DNA of 64,000 nucleotides from Caprimulgus europaeus (lineage: Eukaryota; Chordata; Aves; Caprimulgiformes; Caprimulgidae). Positions within the stretch are counted from its first letter, which is position 1. The number at the start of each line of letters is the position of its first letter. The notes below the pieces were generated by a model. That model was not told the DNA's origin. It searched no databases and saw only the letters and a list, made by a program, of their open reading frames with translations. The stretch spans positions 1,410,001 to 1,474,000 of the forward strand of contig OU015540.1 in NCBI GenBank assembly GCA_907165065.1, written 5' to 3'. Below, one piece after another: positions 25,170 through 35,910 of the stretch. Position numbers and translations under genes: made by a program.

Positions 25170-26126
25170 GTAAGTACACACTGCGCCCTCCCAGTCCTCC
25201 AGCTCACCGTGCACGTTTGAGCTGGTGCCTACAGCGCCTGCTTGTGCTTCAAGCCTTGTTCTTGCCCGGCCTCATCTGTCGAGCCCCAGAGAGATGTGTC
25301 CATGGACTCCTTCCTCAAGGTGTTCAGCTGCAGGCCAGTGGGTGACTGATGCCCTCTGGCATTCAGGGAGTTGGGCAGGATTTGACCTGCTGCCCTGCTA
25401 GATGGAGAGGAGATCAAGGCAAGAGAATGAGATGTGTGTACATGGAAAATTAGGATAGAGCTGTGGTGTCCAAATCCTGCTTAGCTTCTGAGGGAATTGG
25501 GTACTGAGTCTGAGGGTCCTTTGAGGAGCCCAGCACGAGCTGGGAAAGACCCAATGTCGCATTGCTTCCCACACCCTGAGCTGTCCCAAAAACTGACAAG
25601 ACTCTGTGTGGGCCAGGAGAGCTTTGACCATTAGGAAACTCGTTGGTTCAGCTGTTGATCAGATGAGTTTGTTACTTGCTGATGGTTCATATTGAAGATT
25701 AACTAGAAAAGTTGGACTGTCAGATCAAAAAAAGCAGCCTCTTTACACCTCAGAATCTCCTGAAAGGAGAAGAACTCGTGGAAAGACTTGGAGCATGGGG
25801 ACTGGACGTGAACATGGAAGCAGACTGCCCAGGGAGGTTGTGGAGTCTCCATCTGTCCGTCAGTCTGGACATGGTTGTGAGCAGCCCACTGTAGCTTGAG
25901 CAGGGGGGTTGGACCAGATGACTTCCAGAGGTCCCTTCCACCCTCAACCAGACTTAGTGCCTGGGTGGACATTTTGCTGTCATGTGCATGTGGCTGTTGA
26001 GACTCAAGGTGCTCAGAGGGTAACTGGTGCCCAAGCAGAGCTTGGGACAGAGGTTGATCCTGTATGTTGGCCAGGAGGTTGTTACCAGCATGATGAACTT
26101 TCCTTTTCCTTTTCCCTCTTTTACAG
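25170..26126 (+). other. PKD1: Intron 2
   Basis: 957 bp, GTAAGT to TTTACAG. It holds an old CR1 3' fragment (25,805-25,955) and nothing else I recognise. Confidence 0.85.
25805..25955 (+). mobile_element. Old CR1 LINE 3' fragment
   Basis: Diverged sense CR1 end: 'CCCAGGGAGGTTGTGGAGTC', then 'GAGCAGGGGGGTTGGACCAG' and 'GACTTCCAGAGGTCCCTTCC'. The terminal ATTCTGTG repeat is lost. Confidence 0.75.
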
Positions 26127-26198
26127 AGATATAAGCCACAACCAGATTTCTACATTAGAAGATGGAATATTTGATAATTTATTTAATTTAAGTGAAAT
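26127..26198 (+). CDS. PKD1: PKD1 exon 3: leucine-rich repeat
   Basis: 72 nt, same size as human exon 3. It encodes 'DISHNQISTLEDGIFDNLF', nearly identical to the human second LRR. The acceptor is CTTTTACAG and the donor is ATGTAAGT. The first base completes Leu from exon 2, and the last two bases (AT) join exon 4 to give Ile. Confidence 0.94.
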
Positions 26199-27538
26199 GT
26201 AAGTTCATGTTCTTTGTTTCCCAGCTCCCTCTTTAGACCTTCGTTGCAATAGCTCTTCCCTTCCTGGTGGGGTGGGATGCAGTGCTGCCTTGAGGAGATC
26301 TGGGGCATGTACCCAGCCAAGCAACTGCCTTTTGGACTCTCTCTAGTTTCTTCCTCAAGCTGTGTCCTGCTCCTGGGTCCTTGGTGCCCTTCAAGCCTAA
26401 CCTCATTCCAGGCTTTGCTTCTGTCTTCTCAATACCTCCAACCTCTGCCACTGCCTTCTTGGCTTCCCTGCTTCTCTCCCACACCAGCTCTGCTGAGCTT
26501 CTTGTCTCTGGCCGTGCTCTGGGTCACACCTGCTGATCCTGTTTGTATGGTCACACCTTGGGACCAGAGCATCCGACAAAAAGGCCACTGACCTTCAACA
26601 CGGGAGACCCTGACTGAGGTGTCTAAGTCACTTGAAGACACTTGAAGATGTTCTCCCTAAGTGACTCCAGTTCTTAGGCTTATCGAGGTTTTTATTTGAT
26701 GTAATTACAACCTGTGCTGTTAGGTGAAGGGTGACAAGGAGATGGTGGACATTTCCAGGAGAGAGACATGAAGTGACAGCACAGAACAGCCATTCTGTGT
26801 CTGAAGGAGCCAAAGGATTAACCCCGCGCCATCGCTCTTGGCCAGCCAGAACAAATCGAAGCCACACGCTCCCCCTGAGGGCAGGACACAAAAGGCATTT
26901 CCAGCTCCGTGTCTTTGCCTACAAGTGGCACTGGAAGGGCAGAAGGGGTCTGGGCGAGGTCCCTGCCCAGGCTGGCAGTGGTGCAGATCCTGGGCTCAGC
27001 CCCTGCGGCTCAGCCCAGCCCAGCCCAGCCGGCGGCAGCCGAACAAACAGCTCCAGCCCCGTCCTCTCCGCAGCTGAGTGCCAAAGGCTGTAATTTGGAT
27101 CAAGCTTGGCTGCAATTAAAGTTTCCATCTTTTCATTAAAGTGCCACATGGAAAGATGATCATTGACTTTGCATTTCTTTTTTGACAGATCAGTTTTATT
27201 CTCTGTTTTTTAAGGGAGCTGTAAATAGTCTCCCGTAGCGGGTGAGGCTGCCGTTACATCCAACGGCTGCTCGACAGCAAACTGGTTTAAATATAAGATT
27301 GTGTCTGTAATTTGCTTCTAATTGCAACAATTATTTGTAGAGTGAAAAAAAGTACTTGGAGTACTTGCCTAATTCTAGCCTCTAGAAAAATCATGTTAAT
27401 TATTGCTTGATTCCCTATTCATTGCCTCCCCTGGCAGTGCTTTCAGATGGGAGCGGGGAGGGATCGGCACGCGGCTGTAATTAACACTTAGCACGTGTCA
27501 AGCCAGTGCCTGACTTCTGCCTGATCTCCCTCTTCCAG
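26199..27538 (+). other. PKD1: Intron 3
   Basis: 1,340 bp. 26,199-27,080 shows nothing distinctive apart from short CCCAGCC tandem copies near 27,010. 27,090-27,490 is AT-rich and has several homeodomain-type motifs: GTTAATTATT at 27,395-27,404 and GTAATTAAC at 27,477-27,485. This block is listed as a candidate conserved element in the findings. Confidence 0.8.
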
Positions 27539-27708
27539 AAACTTCAGCTGGAACCCGTTTGTTTGTGACTGCAAGCTTGCCTGGTTGCCCCGTTGGGTGG
27601 AAGACAGAAAAGTGACAGTTATTGAAGCGTCAGACACGAGATGTGCCCACCCTCCTGAGGTGGCAAACCTGTCCCTCTTCGACGTCTCCTTCGTCAATGC
27701 TACTTGTG
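27539..27708 (+). CDS. PKD1: PKD1 exon 4: LRR C-terminal cap
   Basis: 170 nt, the human size. It encodes the cysteine-flanked C-cap that closes the LRR stack: 'NPFVCDCKLAWLPRWVED' followed by a Cys in 'TRCAHPPE' and the closing Cys in 'NATCG'. The C-D-C-x-L-x-W-L signature is the LRRCT hallmark. Acceptor CTTCCAG, donor GTAAGG. The last base starts a Gly codon completed by exon 5. Confidence 0.95.
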
Positions 27709-28045
27709 GTAAGGAAATGCTGCGAGCTGTGGTGGGGAGATGAGTGAAGCAGTGCAAACAATGGGCCTGAGGGCAACTGGGCATCACATTTAGACCTCTT
27801 CAGACCTCAAGTCACCAGTTCTAATCTAATTAAACAAATAAGGGAAGCATGTGGCTGTACCCTGATGAGTTAAGGATTGAGTCACACCAGGGCTGAGATC
27901 AGCAGACTCATTACAGACCAAGCTTCAGGCAGCCATCAGATGATGCTAGCTCCTTGACCTCCAGCCTCAGGCTTTCATTCTCTCAAGCTTTTAACGGTCT
28001 GACTTGAAGCAGTGAAATCTCACTGGAGCTGATGGGACCTGAGGA

Positions 28046-28250
28046 CACAGAATCACAGAGTCCCAGAATTGCCTGGATTGGAAAAGCCCTTTAAGATCAT
28101 CGAGTCCAACCATAAACCCAACGCTGCCAATTCCACCTTTAACCCATGTCTCTCATCTCCCCATCTGTTAAATCCCACCAGGGAAGGGGACTCCACCACC
28201 TCCCTGGGCAGCCTGTTCCAGTGCTTGACTGCCCTCTTGGTGAAAGGCAC
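28046..28250 (-). mobile_element. CR1 LINE 3' fragment
   Basis: Antisense CR1: CACAGAATCACAGAGTCCC, then 'GGAAAAGCCCTTTAAGATCA' and 'TCGAGTCCAACC', then the 'GGGGACTCCACCACCTCCCT' block. Same subfamily as the large copies in introns 9 and 21, but shorter and more diverged. Confidence 0.9.
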
Positions 28251-28847
28251 TGTTAGCCCCAGTGATAATGAGTTGTTCCCCTCTTGAACTACTTTAAGCT
28301 AGTGTGGAAGCAATAATGTGAGGCTGTCTTCGGGGTGATTCAGTGTAAGGGGAGTAGGCTGGGGACAGCCTGCCAGCTACTGACAGTTGTTACTGACCAG
28401 CAGGGAATGAAGAAGTAAGACCAGGCTGGCGTTCAAAAGCAAAGCAGTTCCCATGCCATGGTCCTCCTCATGGGACTCTTCTTAAGAAAAGTGGCCCAGT
28501 GTTTGCAGGAAGGCCATGGAGAGAGCCGGACAGTTGGATGGATTCAATATGGGAAGATCACGCGAGGCCAGAGCTGTTGAGATGTTTGGGGGGAGATGTT
28601 GTAGCAACCAGCAGAAACAGAGGAGCAAACATGGCTGGGCTGCGTGGGCAGAGCTGGAGAGGAGGCCAGGCAGTCCCAGCTGGGCTGCGGCTGCTCACGG
28701 CAGAGGTCCTGCCTGTCTGTTTGTCCCACCCCTTGCAAGCCCGTGAGGGGGGAGTAGGCTCCAGGGAACGAGCTGTTGCTCTGGGAACGGGGCTGGTGCT
28801 GCCGCCGCCGCTGTCCGTGCCGGGTGCCCGTGCACACGTGTGCTTGT

Positions 28848-28905
28848 GCTCCCTGTTGTGCTCCCTGTGGTGCTCCCTGTGGTGCTCCCTGTGGTGCTCC
28901 CTGGG
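28848..28905. repeat. 12-bp tandem repeat, about 4-5 copies
   Basis: Tandem GTGCTCCCTGTG units, the first and last slightly diverged. A short GC-rich minisatellite. Confidence 0.85.
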
Positions 28906-29229
28906 TGCTGTTTCTGTGCACCCTTCCCCTGAGCCACCCACGCCCGGGGTGCAGCCTGCGGGGCCGTTGCCCTCTTTTCTTGCACTGGATTTTCCCTGCG
29001 AGGAGATGGGAAGCTCCTGGCTCTCCCCAGGGAGGAAGGTGGCTGCAGTGTCTGCCCAGCTCCAGTGTGGGTCTGGTGGGGGGTCCGGTGGTGTTTCCCC
29101 CATGTCCCTGATGTGCCCCTCTGCCCAAGGGTGTGAGGTTATAGGTTTGTTGCTGGAAGGCCCAGGCAGCACACAATGAAACGTGCTGCACCAGAACAAG
29201 GCAAGGTACAGCTGAGGGACAATCTGTTC

Positions 29230-29398
29230 ACAGAATCACAGCATGGTGGGGTTGGAAGGGACCTCTGGAGATCATCCAGTCCAGCCCCCCTGCCAGAGCA
29301 GGGTCACCCAGAGCAGGTTGCACGGGATGGCAAGGCAGGTTTTGAACATCTCCAGAGAAGGAGATATTCTCTGCCCAGAGAGGTTGTGGAGTCTTGGT
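29230..29398 (-). mobile_element. CR1 LINE 3' fragment with internal micro-inversion
   Basis: Antisense CR1: CACAGAATCACAGCATGG, then 'GGTTGGAAGGGACCTCTGGA' and 'GATCATCCAGTCCAGCCCCC'. Bases 29,371-29,393 are in the opposite (sense) orientation to the rest of the copy. Confidence 0.85.
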
Positions 29399-29744
29399 CT
29401 TACTTGGTGGCTGGTCCTGTGGGCTCCTTTGAGGGTCAGACTCAGCAGCTCCATGTCCCATGGGGCTGTCAGACTCTCCAAAGACCCGTTTTATTTACTG
29501 AGTGTCGCTGCTTCATAAATCTGTGTGACTGTCTCGTTATTTCTGTCATCATTAATTAGCATAAAGAGTTTGGAAATTGTTGCTGAGGGATTGAAGACTT
29601 CCCAGGCAAGTCTCAAAGAGGAAATATTTGGAGTAGGAGCTGCCCAGGAGAAGCCCATTCCCAGGAGTGTGGGGTGGTGTCTCCTGGAGGGTTTCACGGC
29701 TTCACAGTGTCAGTTTGCAAGAGAATCTTCTGTTCTTTCCCCAG

Positions 29745-30413
29745 GAGCTCAATACATAACGTGTCTGACAAGCAACGACACGGAAGGGGCTGAACTTGTC
29801 ATCCTCTTCACATCTGTCCACCCTGGGAACCTCACCGAGGAGACCTGCAGTGCCCTCTGCTATGCTGAAGACCAGGAATATGGAGGTTTCAGCACCCAGG
29901 GGCAGTGCTTGTGTGGCACTGCCCATGAAACAAACTCTTCCTCCAGTTGTTTGCCATTTTGCACTGAGCATTCGTCCAGGCAGGCCTGTGGTGGCCCAGC
30001 ACTTGTCCCCTCTCCCTTCCAGGCACAGGTCCCTGTGTCTTTCACGGGACTCAAGCCTCGGTACAGCCTCCACCAGGCTGTGCTCTTCAATGTCAGTATT
30101 CCCATTGCTGTCAGCACTTTACTGTGGGAATTTGGGGACCAGACAGAGGTTCTCAACACCACTGGAAATGCAGCTGTCCACACCTATGCCTTACCTGGGC
30201 AGTACAATGTCACTGCCACCGTCTTCGTGGGCGCCAAGGTCTTATATGCACAGGCAGAAATTGAGGTGGTGGCTTCACCCCAACAGTTGGAACTGCAATG
30301 TCCTTCCTTGGTCAAGACAAGCGAGAGCCTGGACATACGGATCCGCAACAGAGGGGGCACTGGCCTCGCCGTGTCGTACGGGATCACTGCAGAGGCTGGA
30401 GAGCTGGGCAGAG
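29745..30413 (+). CDS. PKD1: PKD1 exon 5: WSC domain and PKD repeat 1
   Basis: 669 nt (human 672). The first part is the cysteine-rich WSC domain, a carbohydrate-binding type module, with Cys in 'YITCL', 'EETCSALCYAED', 'GQCLCG', 'SSCLPFC' and 'QACGG'. The second part is the first PKD (Ig-like) repeat, whose core motif here is WEFGDQ (30,125-30,142), followed by 'HTYALPGQYNVTA'. It closes with 'PSLVKTSESLDIRIRNRGG', which matches the linker before the lectin. Acceptor TTCCCCAG; the donor AG|GTCAGC is weak-looking but gives the right phase into exon 6. Confidence 0.94.
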
Positions 30414-30717
30414 GTCAGCAGGGCTGGCTGGGTGGGTGCTGGGCAAGGACAGGGTGGCACTGGGTCCTGGGCGTTCCCGTTCCATTCCTTCCCAGTGAGG
30501 AATAAGGGATGGCTCCTTTGGGCACTCCTTGTTCCCTGGACAGTGTTTGACTGTCCTGGGCCAAGAAGATGTCTGCACAGAGTGCACTTCAACAATGAAG
30601 GGGATTTATGGGCTTCAAGAAGGAGAGGACATTCCTGGAGCCTCGCTCCCCAGATTGGGTTGGGGTGTGTGGGCCCATAGGAAGGAAATCATGCTTGTGT
30701 TCTTCTACCTCATGCAG
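30414..30717 (+). other. PKD1: Intron 5
   Basis: 304 bp, GTCAGC to CATGCAG. No repeat recognised. The acceptor region is a CAGCAG tandem (see findings). Confidence 0.85.
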
Positions 30718-30901
30718 CAGTTCACCCCATGTGTCCCTCTGATGGCCTGGTCTTCCCGGGCAATAACCACTGCTACCAGCTGGTGGTGGAGAAGGCTGAG
30801 TGGCTGGAGGCCCAGCAGCACTGCCAGGAGCACGGCAACGGCGAGCTGGCTTTTGTGAGCAGCCCCGAGATCCAGAGCTTCTTGGTTGCTCATGTCATCA
30901 G
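30718..30901 (+). CDS. PKD1: PKD1 exon 6: first half of the C-type lectin domain
   Basis: 184 nt, the human size. It encodes the start of the C-type lectin fold: 'MCPSDGLVFPGNNHCYQLV', then 'EKAEWLEAQQHCQEHG', with the conserved Cys pair and the Trp of the first helix, then 'ELAFVSSPEIQSFLV'. The start at 30,718 is chosen because it gives 184 nt and an Ala-Val-His-Pro join like the human one; using the next AG at 30,719-30,720 would drop one Ala. Donor AG|GTAAGT. Confidence 0.94.
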
Positions 30902-33900
30902 GTAAGTGAGGAGGGTAAGGGTTAAGATTTCCTAGGGACAAGTCTTGTGTTCCTGGGGTCACATCTGCAGAGGGGTCCAGAGGCAGGGTCCTGCCGAGCC
31001 CAGCAGGCTGGAGGGACACATGGGTCCAGGCTGAGCACGGGGAGGCTGCGGAGCAGAGGAGGGATAAGCAGAGCTTGAGCCCTTGCTGAACTTGGCTTCT
31101 TTGCTTCAAGGCTGTGGAGGGAAGAAGAGGAGTGGGGCAGAAAGGCTGGAGGTCAGAACTGGGAGTTGTGGGATTGCTGCTGGTGGGTGTCTTGTACTCT
31201 CTGGTTGTGCCCATGGGTGCATCTGAAATGGTGCAGAGAGGTGCAGGGCCAGGAGCAAACGGGGCTGGGCTGAGCAGACCTGGGAGTCCAGCAAAATCTG
31301 CAGACTTGAGTTAGACAGTGGAGAGGGTCAGGTGCTCCAGTCCAGAGGGTGTTTGGTGGTCAGGCAGGGCCTGAGGGTGACCTTGCAACCAGCTCCCTTC
31401 ATCAGCAGAGTTACAGCTGGGTTGTCCCATGTGTGACACCATGCAAAGCCCAAGCAGTCCTCCCTCCCAGCTGGGATCCTGCACCCTCCAGCCATGGCTG
31501 CAGCCTGAAGCTCAGACCTCTTCCCTTCTTCTTGTGCCTCCTGAGGAGAAGCAGCGTTCCTCTCCGAGTGTCAGGCTCCAGCAGCATCTGTTCCACCTCA
31601 GCACTTGAGTTTTATAAACAGAGAGCACTGGAAGTGTCAGCCTTTGATTCCATCCACCCCTCTCAGTGCCCTTTCTGCCACCAGCCATCTCGGAGGGAGG
31701 ATGACCAGGAGAGCTTGCAGGGCCCTGACAGCTCTTGTCAGCTCTGCCAGAGGCAGATGTTGGAGGTGGCCTCTTCATAAGCACAGCCCAGAAAGCCCAT
31801 GTGAAGGGAACAGCTGCTGGTGACGTAGGCTTTGAACGGTCCTGCTGAAGCTCTGACAGCCCCTTCTTCCCAAACTCCTGTCCTTGCCCCGTTCCCTTCA
31901 CACTGGGATTTCTCCTGGGATTGCAAACATGTGGTCCCTGCACCGAGGAGGAGGGGCCTGACCCTTCCCCCGGGTTAGGGACTGGCCACTTGGTGCTCTG
32001 AGGGACCAGGCGTTGCGTGCAGGGCGTTCATGGACTGCAGTGCAGGAAATCATGGGGCCTCAGAGGGAATGAGCCGCCCAAGCTGTTTCCCAGCTGCTGC
32101 CCCACGTTGCTCTCCTCCCCACCCCCTTTACTGCGTGTATTTATTTGATGAATCCATTCAGATAAACACGAGGGAGGCGGTTCCTGACGCGATTTCCCCA
32201 GCTGGGCCGAGCCGCAGGTTTGGGAGCTCGCAGCCTCCGTGGTTCCTTGTGGGAAAAGGACAGAAGCAGAAATGTGTTTCCCATTAGAGCAGGCGGCAGC
32301 GGGGACCGCTCGCTCCTCTCCTGCGCTCCTGCCGGTTGGTGGCCTCCCCAGGAGCTGTGTGTGCTGAGCTGGTCCCCTCCCCACCTCCAGGAGCAGAGTG
32401 CTCCAGCCCACACCCCCTCCAGGGGACCCTGCTTTCCCCTGTGGGGCAGCGAGGGAGACCCTCTCCCCTTCCAGGGCTCCTCAGGCTTCATTCTGATCCT
32501 TCACCCCTGAGCAAGGCAGCTTGTTCCTTCCTCGGAGGCAGAGGGATGCCCACAACTTGCTTCAAAAGAGGATGTCAAGAGTCTTCTTGTTCCTCTCTGC
32601 AAGGTGATGGGCCCAGCAGCAGGCAGGGGTGGGAAACAAGCCAGCCAGCCTTTTTCTTTTTCTTTTTCTTTTCCCCCCCCTTTTTGTTTTGATGACTTGC
32701 AGTTAGATCACAGCTGGAATTAGAAAAGGAAAATCTCCATCGAGTTGCACTGGTGGCAGCAAGCAGGCAGTGTTGGAGCCCGTTCTCCCTGATGCCCTGG
32801 CAGTGGCTTGGCAGCAGAGCACACCACTTATTTATTTTCTAATCTTATTTGCAGTGCAAACTGCTGCTGCACAGAGCAGCTCCTTTTGTCATCGTTTTTC
32901 AGCGTGACCTCATTAATCATTTCATCTGGCGTGAGCCTCGCGGTGGAAAGGCACCAATTAGCGCCCTGGTCTGCTTTGTGCCACCCTGGAGAGGGCCAGG
33001 CTGTAGCAGAATTGGTTGCAACCTGCAGGAGAAAGCGTGGAGAAGAAGCTGGTGGCTCTGAGGGTGCAGGAGGAGGCTGGGTCCCCCCGTCTTGAAGTTA
33101 CTATGGAACAAATGCCTCACTCTAGTGGGTGCGATTAGAAACAGTTGTCCAGGCTGTTTGCGGCTGTGAAAGACCGCTCAGCACTTTCCACCAGAATCTC
33201 TACTGGGATTCAGCCAGTTTCCAAGTGTGGAGGGGACATTTCATCTTCCTAAAACAATCCTGGCAGTTTCTTGTGTGTGTGGGGTTCGTCTCCCCGCGGC
33301 GCTTTGGCCTCTGCTGCTGCTGGTCCCCCCGCGGCTGCTGCCTTTCAGTGCCGGCTGAGGAGCCAGTCGATCATCTCCCAGCAGCCCCATCAAAGATGCC
33401 CCAGTTCAAACAGGAGCTCCTCTACCTGCCACCATCTCCGTGGTCTAATCCTGTGCTGGTGCCAGTTCTAATTCCAGTGAAGAATGGACTAGTGGTAATT
33501 CCACAGGTCTGCAGAAGTAAAGCAGAAGTTTTCTGAAGGATGTGGCTTTTTCGGACAGTTTTATGTGACCGTTCCCCTTCGGTCATGACTCAATACGGGC
33601 TTCAGAGCGTCAGTGAGGGTGGTTCATGCTGCAGTGCAGGCAGGTCCTGTCAACAGGCTGCTCTCCTAAGAGGGCTTGGAGTTGAAGTCAACCTGCTGAT
33701 TCTTCTTAGTTTCAGATAGTCCCACTTCCCTGTGTTGTGTAGGGTTTACTCCACCGTGGTCTCCCTCCCAGCCCCCAGGAGTGGCCACCAGCCCTCCATG
33801 CCTGCTGGGAGTGGAGGCTGGGTACGCTGATGTTCATCCTGTATCATCAGATCATAAACATACTGATAAGAAGGAAGCAGATGATGGGCAGTTGGAGGGA

Positions 33901-34570
33901 GTCCTGGGAATTTCTGAGCCCAGTACAGCCTCGTGGTTCTCTCCAGCCACTGTCATCTCCTGCCATGTTTCATTATCATTCTCATATCTTTGTGCTGTAC
34001 CAGTTGTGACTGGTATGAATCAGTGTTCTCCAGGACATCACTAGCCCTGTGGTGCTGATGGAGCCTTTAACTGGGTCCTCAGATAACCTGCGTGGGAGGA
34101 CTGGCACTCTGGTCATGGGGTGACTCGGGTTGTGGGGCAGGGATCATCGGGGGGCTGACTCAGCAGCACTCAGCGACCCCTGAGCTGCTTCTTCCCCCAG
34201 CTCAGCTGCGCTGGAGAGCTGGTGTTGCCTGGATCCTTTCGGCTCAGCTGTCCCCTGGGTCTGTCAGAGGGCAGGTGGCTTTCTGTAGCCCTTAGGACAG
34301 AGGTTTGAAGGGCTGGTAGATGGCAGGATGGTGTGCCATGAGGGAGCTGCTGTTGAAGAGCCAGGTTCTGGGGTTAGGATGGATACTGACATCCTTTAGG
34401 AACTAAAGAGCTCCATGAAATGCAGCCTGTGACACCCAGATGAAGCTGCTGCTGTTAGGAGAACCATAGATGGCTCCTGCCCCAGATCCTTCTGATACTC
34501 ATGATTTCCTGAAATCCTCCCCCCACTTCTTTTCTTTCTTTTTTTTTTCTTTTTTTCTTTTTTTTTGAAG
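30902..34570 (+). other. PKD1: Intron 6
   Basis: 3,669 bp, the longest intron after intron 1. No CR1 recognised. 32,648-32,690 is pyrimidine-rich (TTTTTC units, then a C run). 32,815-33,000 has an AT-rich patch with CATTAATCATTTCATCTGG and CACCAATTAGCGCCC, listed as a candidate conserved element. 34,517-34,566 is a long T/C tract leading to the exon 7 acceptor. The rest shows nothing I can name. Confidence 0.8.
34517..34566 (+). other. Long polypyrimidine tract before the exon 7 acceptor
   Basis: About 50 nt of almost pure T with scattered C, preceded by CCTCCCCCCAC, running directly into TTGAAG|GAG. An extended tract of this kind strongly favours U2AF binding and may compensate for the poor GAAG acceptor triplet. 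Confidence 0.7.
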
Positions 34571-34785
34571 GAGCCTTGATGTCTGGATTGGGTTCAATGA
34601 TTTTGCAAGCACTGGAGCGCAGCAGAGAGGCGAAGGATTTAATCTGGAGAGCTGTCAGAACTGGCTGCCAGGTGAACCCCATCCATCAAACGCTGACCAC
34701 TGTGTCCGGATGGGCCCGACGGGCCAGTGCAACACCGACCTGTGCATGGCCAAGCACAGCTACGTCTGCGAGTACAAGCCAAAAG
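34571..34785 (+). CDS. PKD1: PKD1 exon 7: second half of the C-type lectin domain
   Basis: 215 nt (human 221). It encodes 'SLDVWIGFNDFASTG', then 'LESCQNWLPGEPHPSNADHC' and 'CNTDLCMAKHSYVCE', with the WIGF core and the four cysteines of the lectin fold. The position of the usual EPN/QPD sugar motif reads EPH, as in human polycystin-1, so classic calcium-sugar selectivity is not predicted. The acceptor is GAAG after a 50-nt T-rich tract. Donor AAAG|GTGGGC is weak but gives correct phase. Two residues fewer than human in the variable loop. Confidence 0.94.
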
Positions 34786-35797
34786 GTGGGCTCTGCTCCT
34801 CTCCCTGCCCACGGGCAGGTGGGCATCCCATTCCCTGCCATGTGCCAAGGAAAGGTGGGGCTGCATGGAGGGGTCACCCAGAGCATCAACCCCAGATCAA
34901 GTGGGACTGGCAACAACCATGATTTTCCCAACAGAGGCTGGACTGCTAAACCTTCAGAAACCTACCTCAGCCCAAAGGGCAGGATTTGGGCCCCTCCAGT
35001 CTTTGCCATCAATAGAAGTAGAGAAGGGGATGAAGCTCTGAGACAGAGCTTTGGAAATAGTTTTTCTCTCTTACTTGAGCACTCTGCTGCTGCCAGGACC
35101 TGAGGCCATGGTGCTGCTGTGGTGACTCTTGCTGTCCTTCTGTGGCATCCTGTAGTGATTTAAAAGACTATAGGGCCTTGGGGATCATTAGGTGAGCTTT
35201 GATATGATGTCTGCTGTGCAGGTTTGTGTTTCTGCAGCCTCCCAAAGCTCCAAAAGTAGTGTAGGGAGTAAGAAAGAAAAGCAGAAGGGACATGAAATGT
35301 AGGAGATTGAGGTAAGAAGGAAAAGCCAGTGCAAGGAGGAGAGCCCACTGGCCCTGGTGTGCTGGTTGTGCTCAGTCCCCAGCGCCCGACCTCGCTGTGA
35401 GTTAGCCAGAGGTGTTTGCTGCTGCTGGAAACCAGCTGGTCCTGCCCTCATTTCCCATGAAGTCCAGGGGGACAGAGAGGATGGAGAGTGCACCTCATAC
35501 TCAAAAATTCAAAGCAAATCATGGGGTGTTGGAAAGGAGAAGTATTTGCAGAGTTCCTAGAAATCAGAATTGCTGAGGATTGCAAATGTCAGCATTGCCT
35601 GTGCAGGGTGAGGAGGGAATCAGAATACCTGACAGGGAAAGAAGGAAACGGCAGGGTTACAGCAGCTGCTTCCCAGTGTGGTCCAAGCTCTGCTACAGCT
35701 TCGCGTGAGCAGGGTGGGGGGATGGCTCCAGGCCTTGCTGAGGCTCAGGGGCTTTGTTCAGATATTTCCTTTGTTCCAATATTTCCCTTCTAAACAG
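34786..35797 (+). other. PKD1: Intron 7
   Basis: 1,012 bp, no repeat or other feature recognised. Confidence 0.8.
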
Positions 35798-35910
35798 GAG
35801 TTCTCTTAAATGCTGAAAACTTCTTTGTGGGAGACCCTGTGTTTGACACACATGAGGCTGTGGAAATGGTGCCAGAAGATGTGCTGGCAGCCCCGTGGCC
35901 AGCTGTGCAG
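35798..35910 (+). CDS. PKD1: PKD1 exon 8: linker after the lectin domain
   Basis: 113 nt (human 116). It encodes 'NAENFFVGDPVFDTHEAVEM', matching the human 'AENLLVG' segment, then an acidic linker. Acceptor TAAACAG, donor CAG|GTAAGA. The exon ends on a full codon. The following intron is only 80 nt. The linker is poorly conserved apart from its first ten residues. Confidence 0.9.

Larger units (their letters stand above)
27709..29744 (+). other. PKD1: Intron 4
   Basis: 2,036 bp. It contains two antisense CR1 pieces (28,046-28,250 and 29,230-29,398, the second with a micro-inversion) and a 12-bp tandem repeat (28,848-28,905). Long open frames on both strands around 28,500-29,190 are GC-rich chance frames that run across the tandem repeat. 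Confidence 0.85.

Noticed and set aside
28499..29199. Frames of over 200 codons on both strands in intron 4
   Set aside because: Composition-driven, crossing a 12-bp tandem repeat; no splice-compatible homology.
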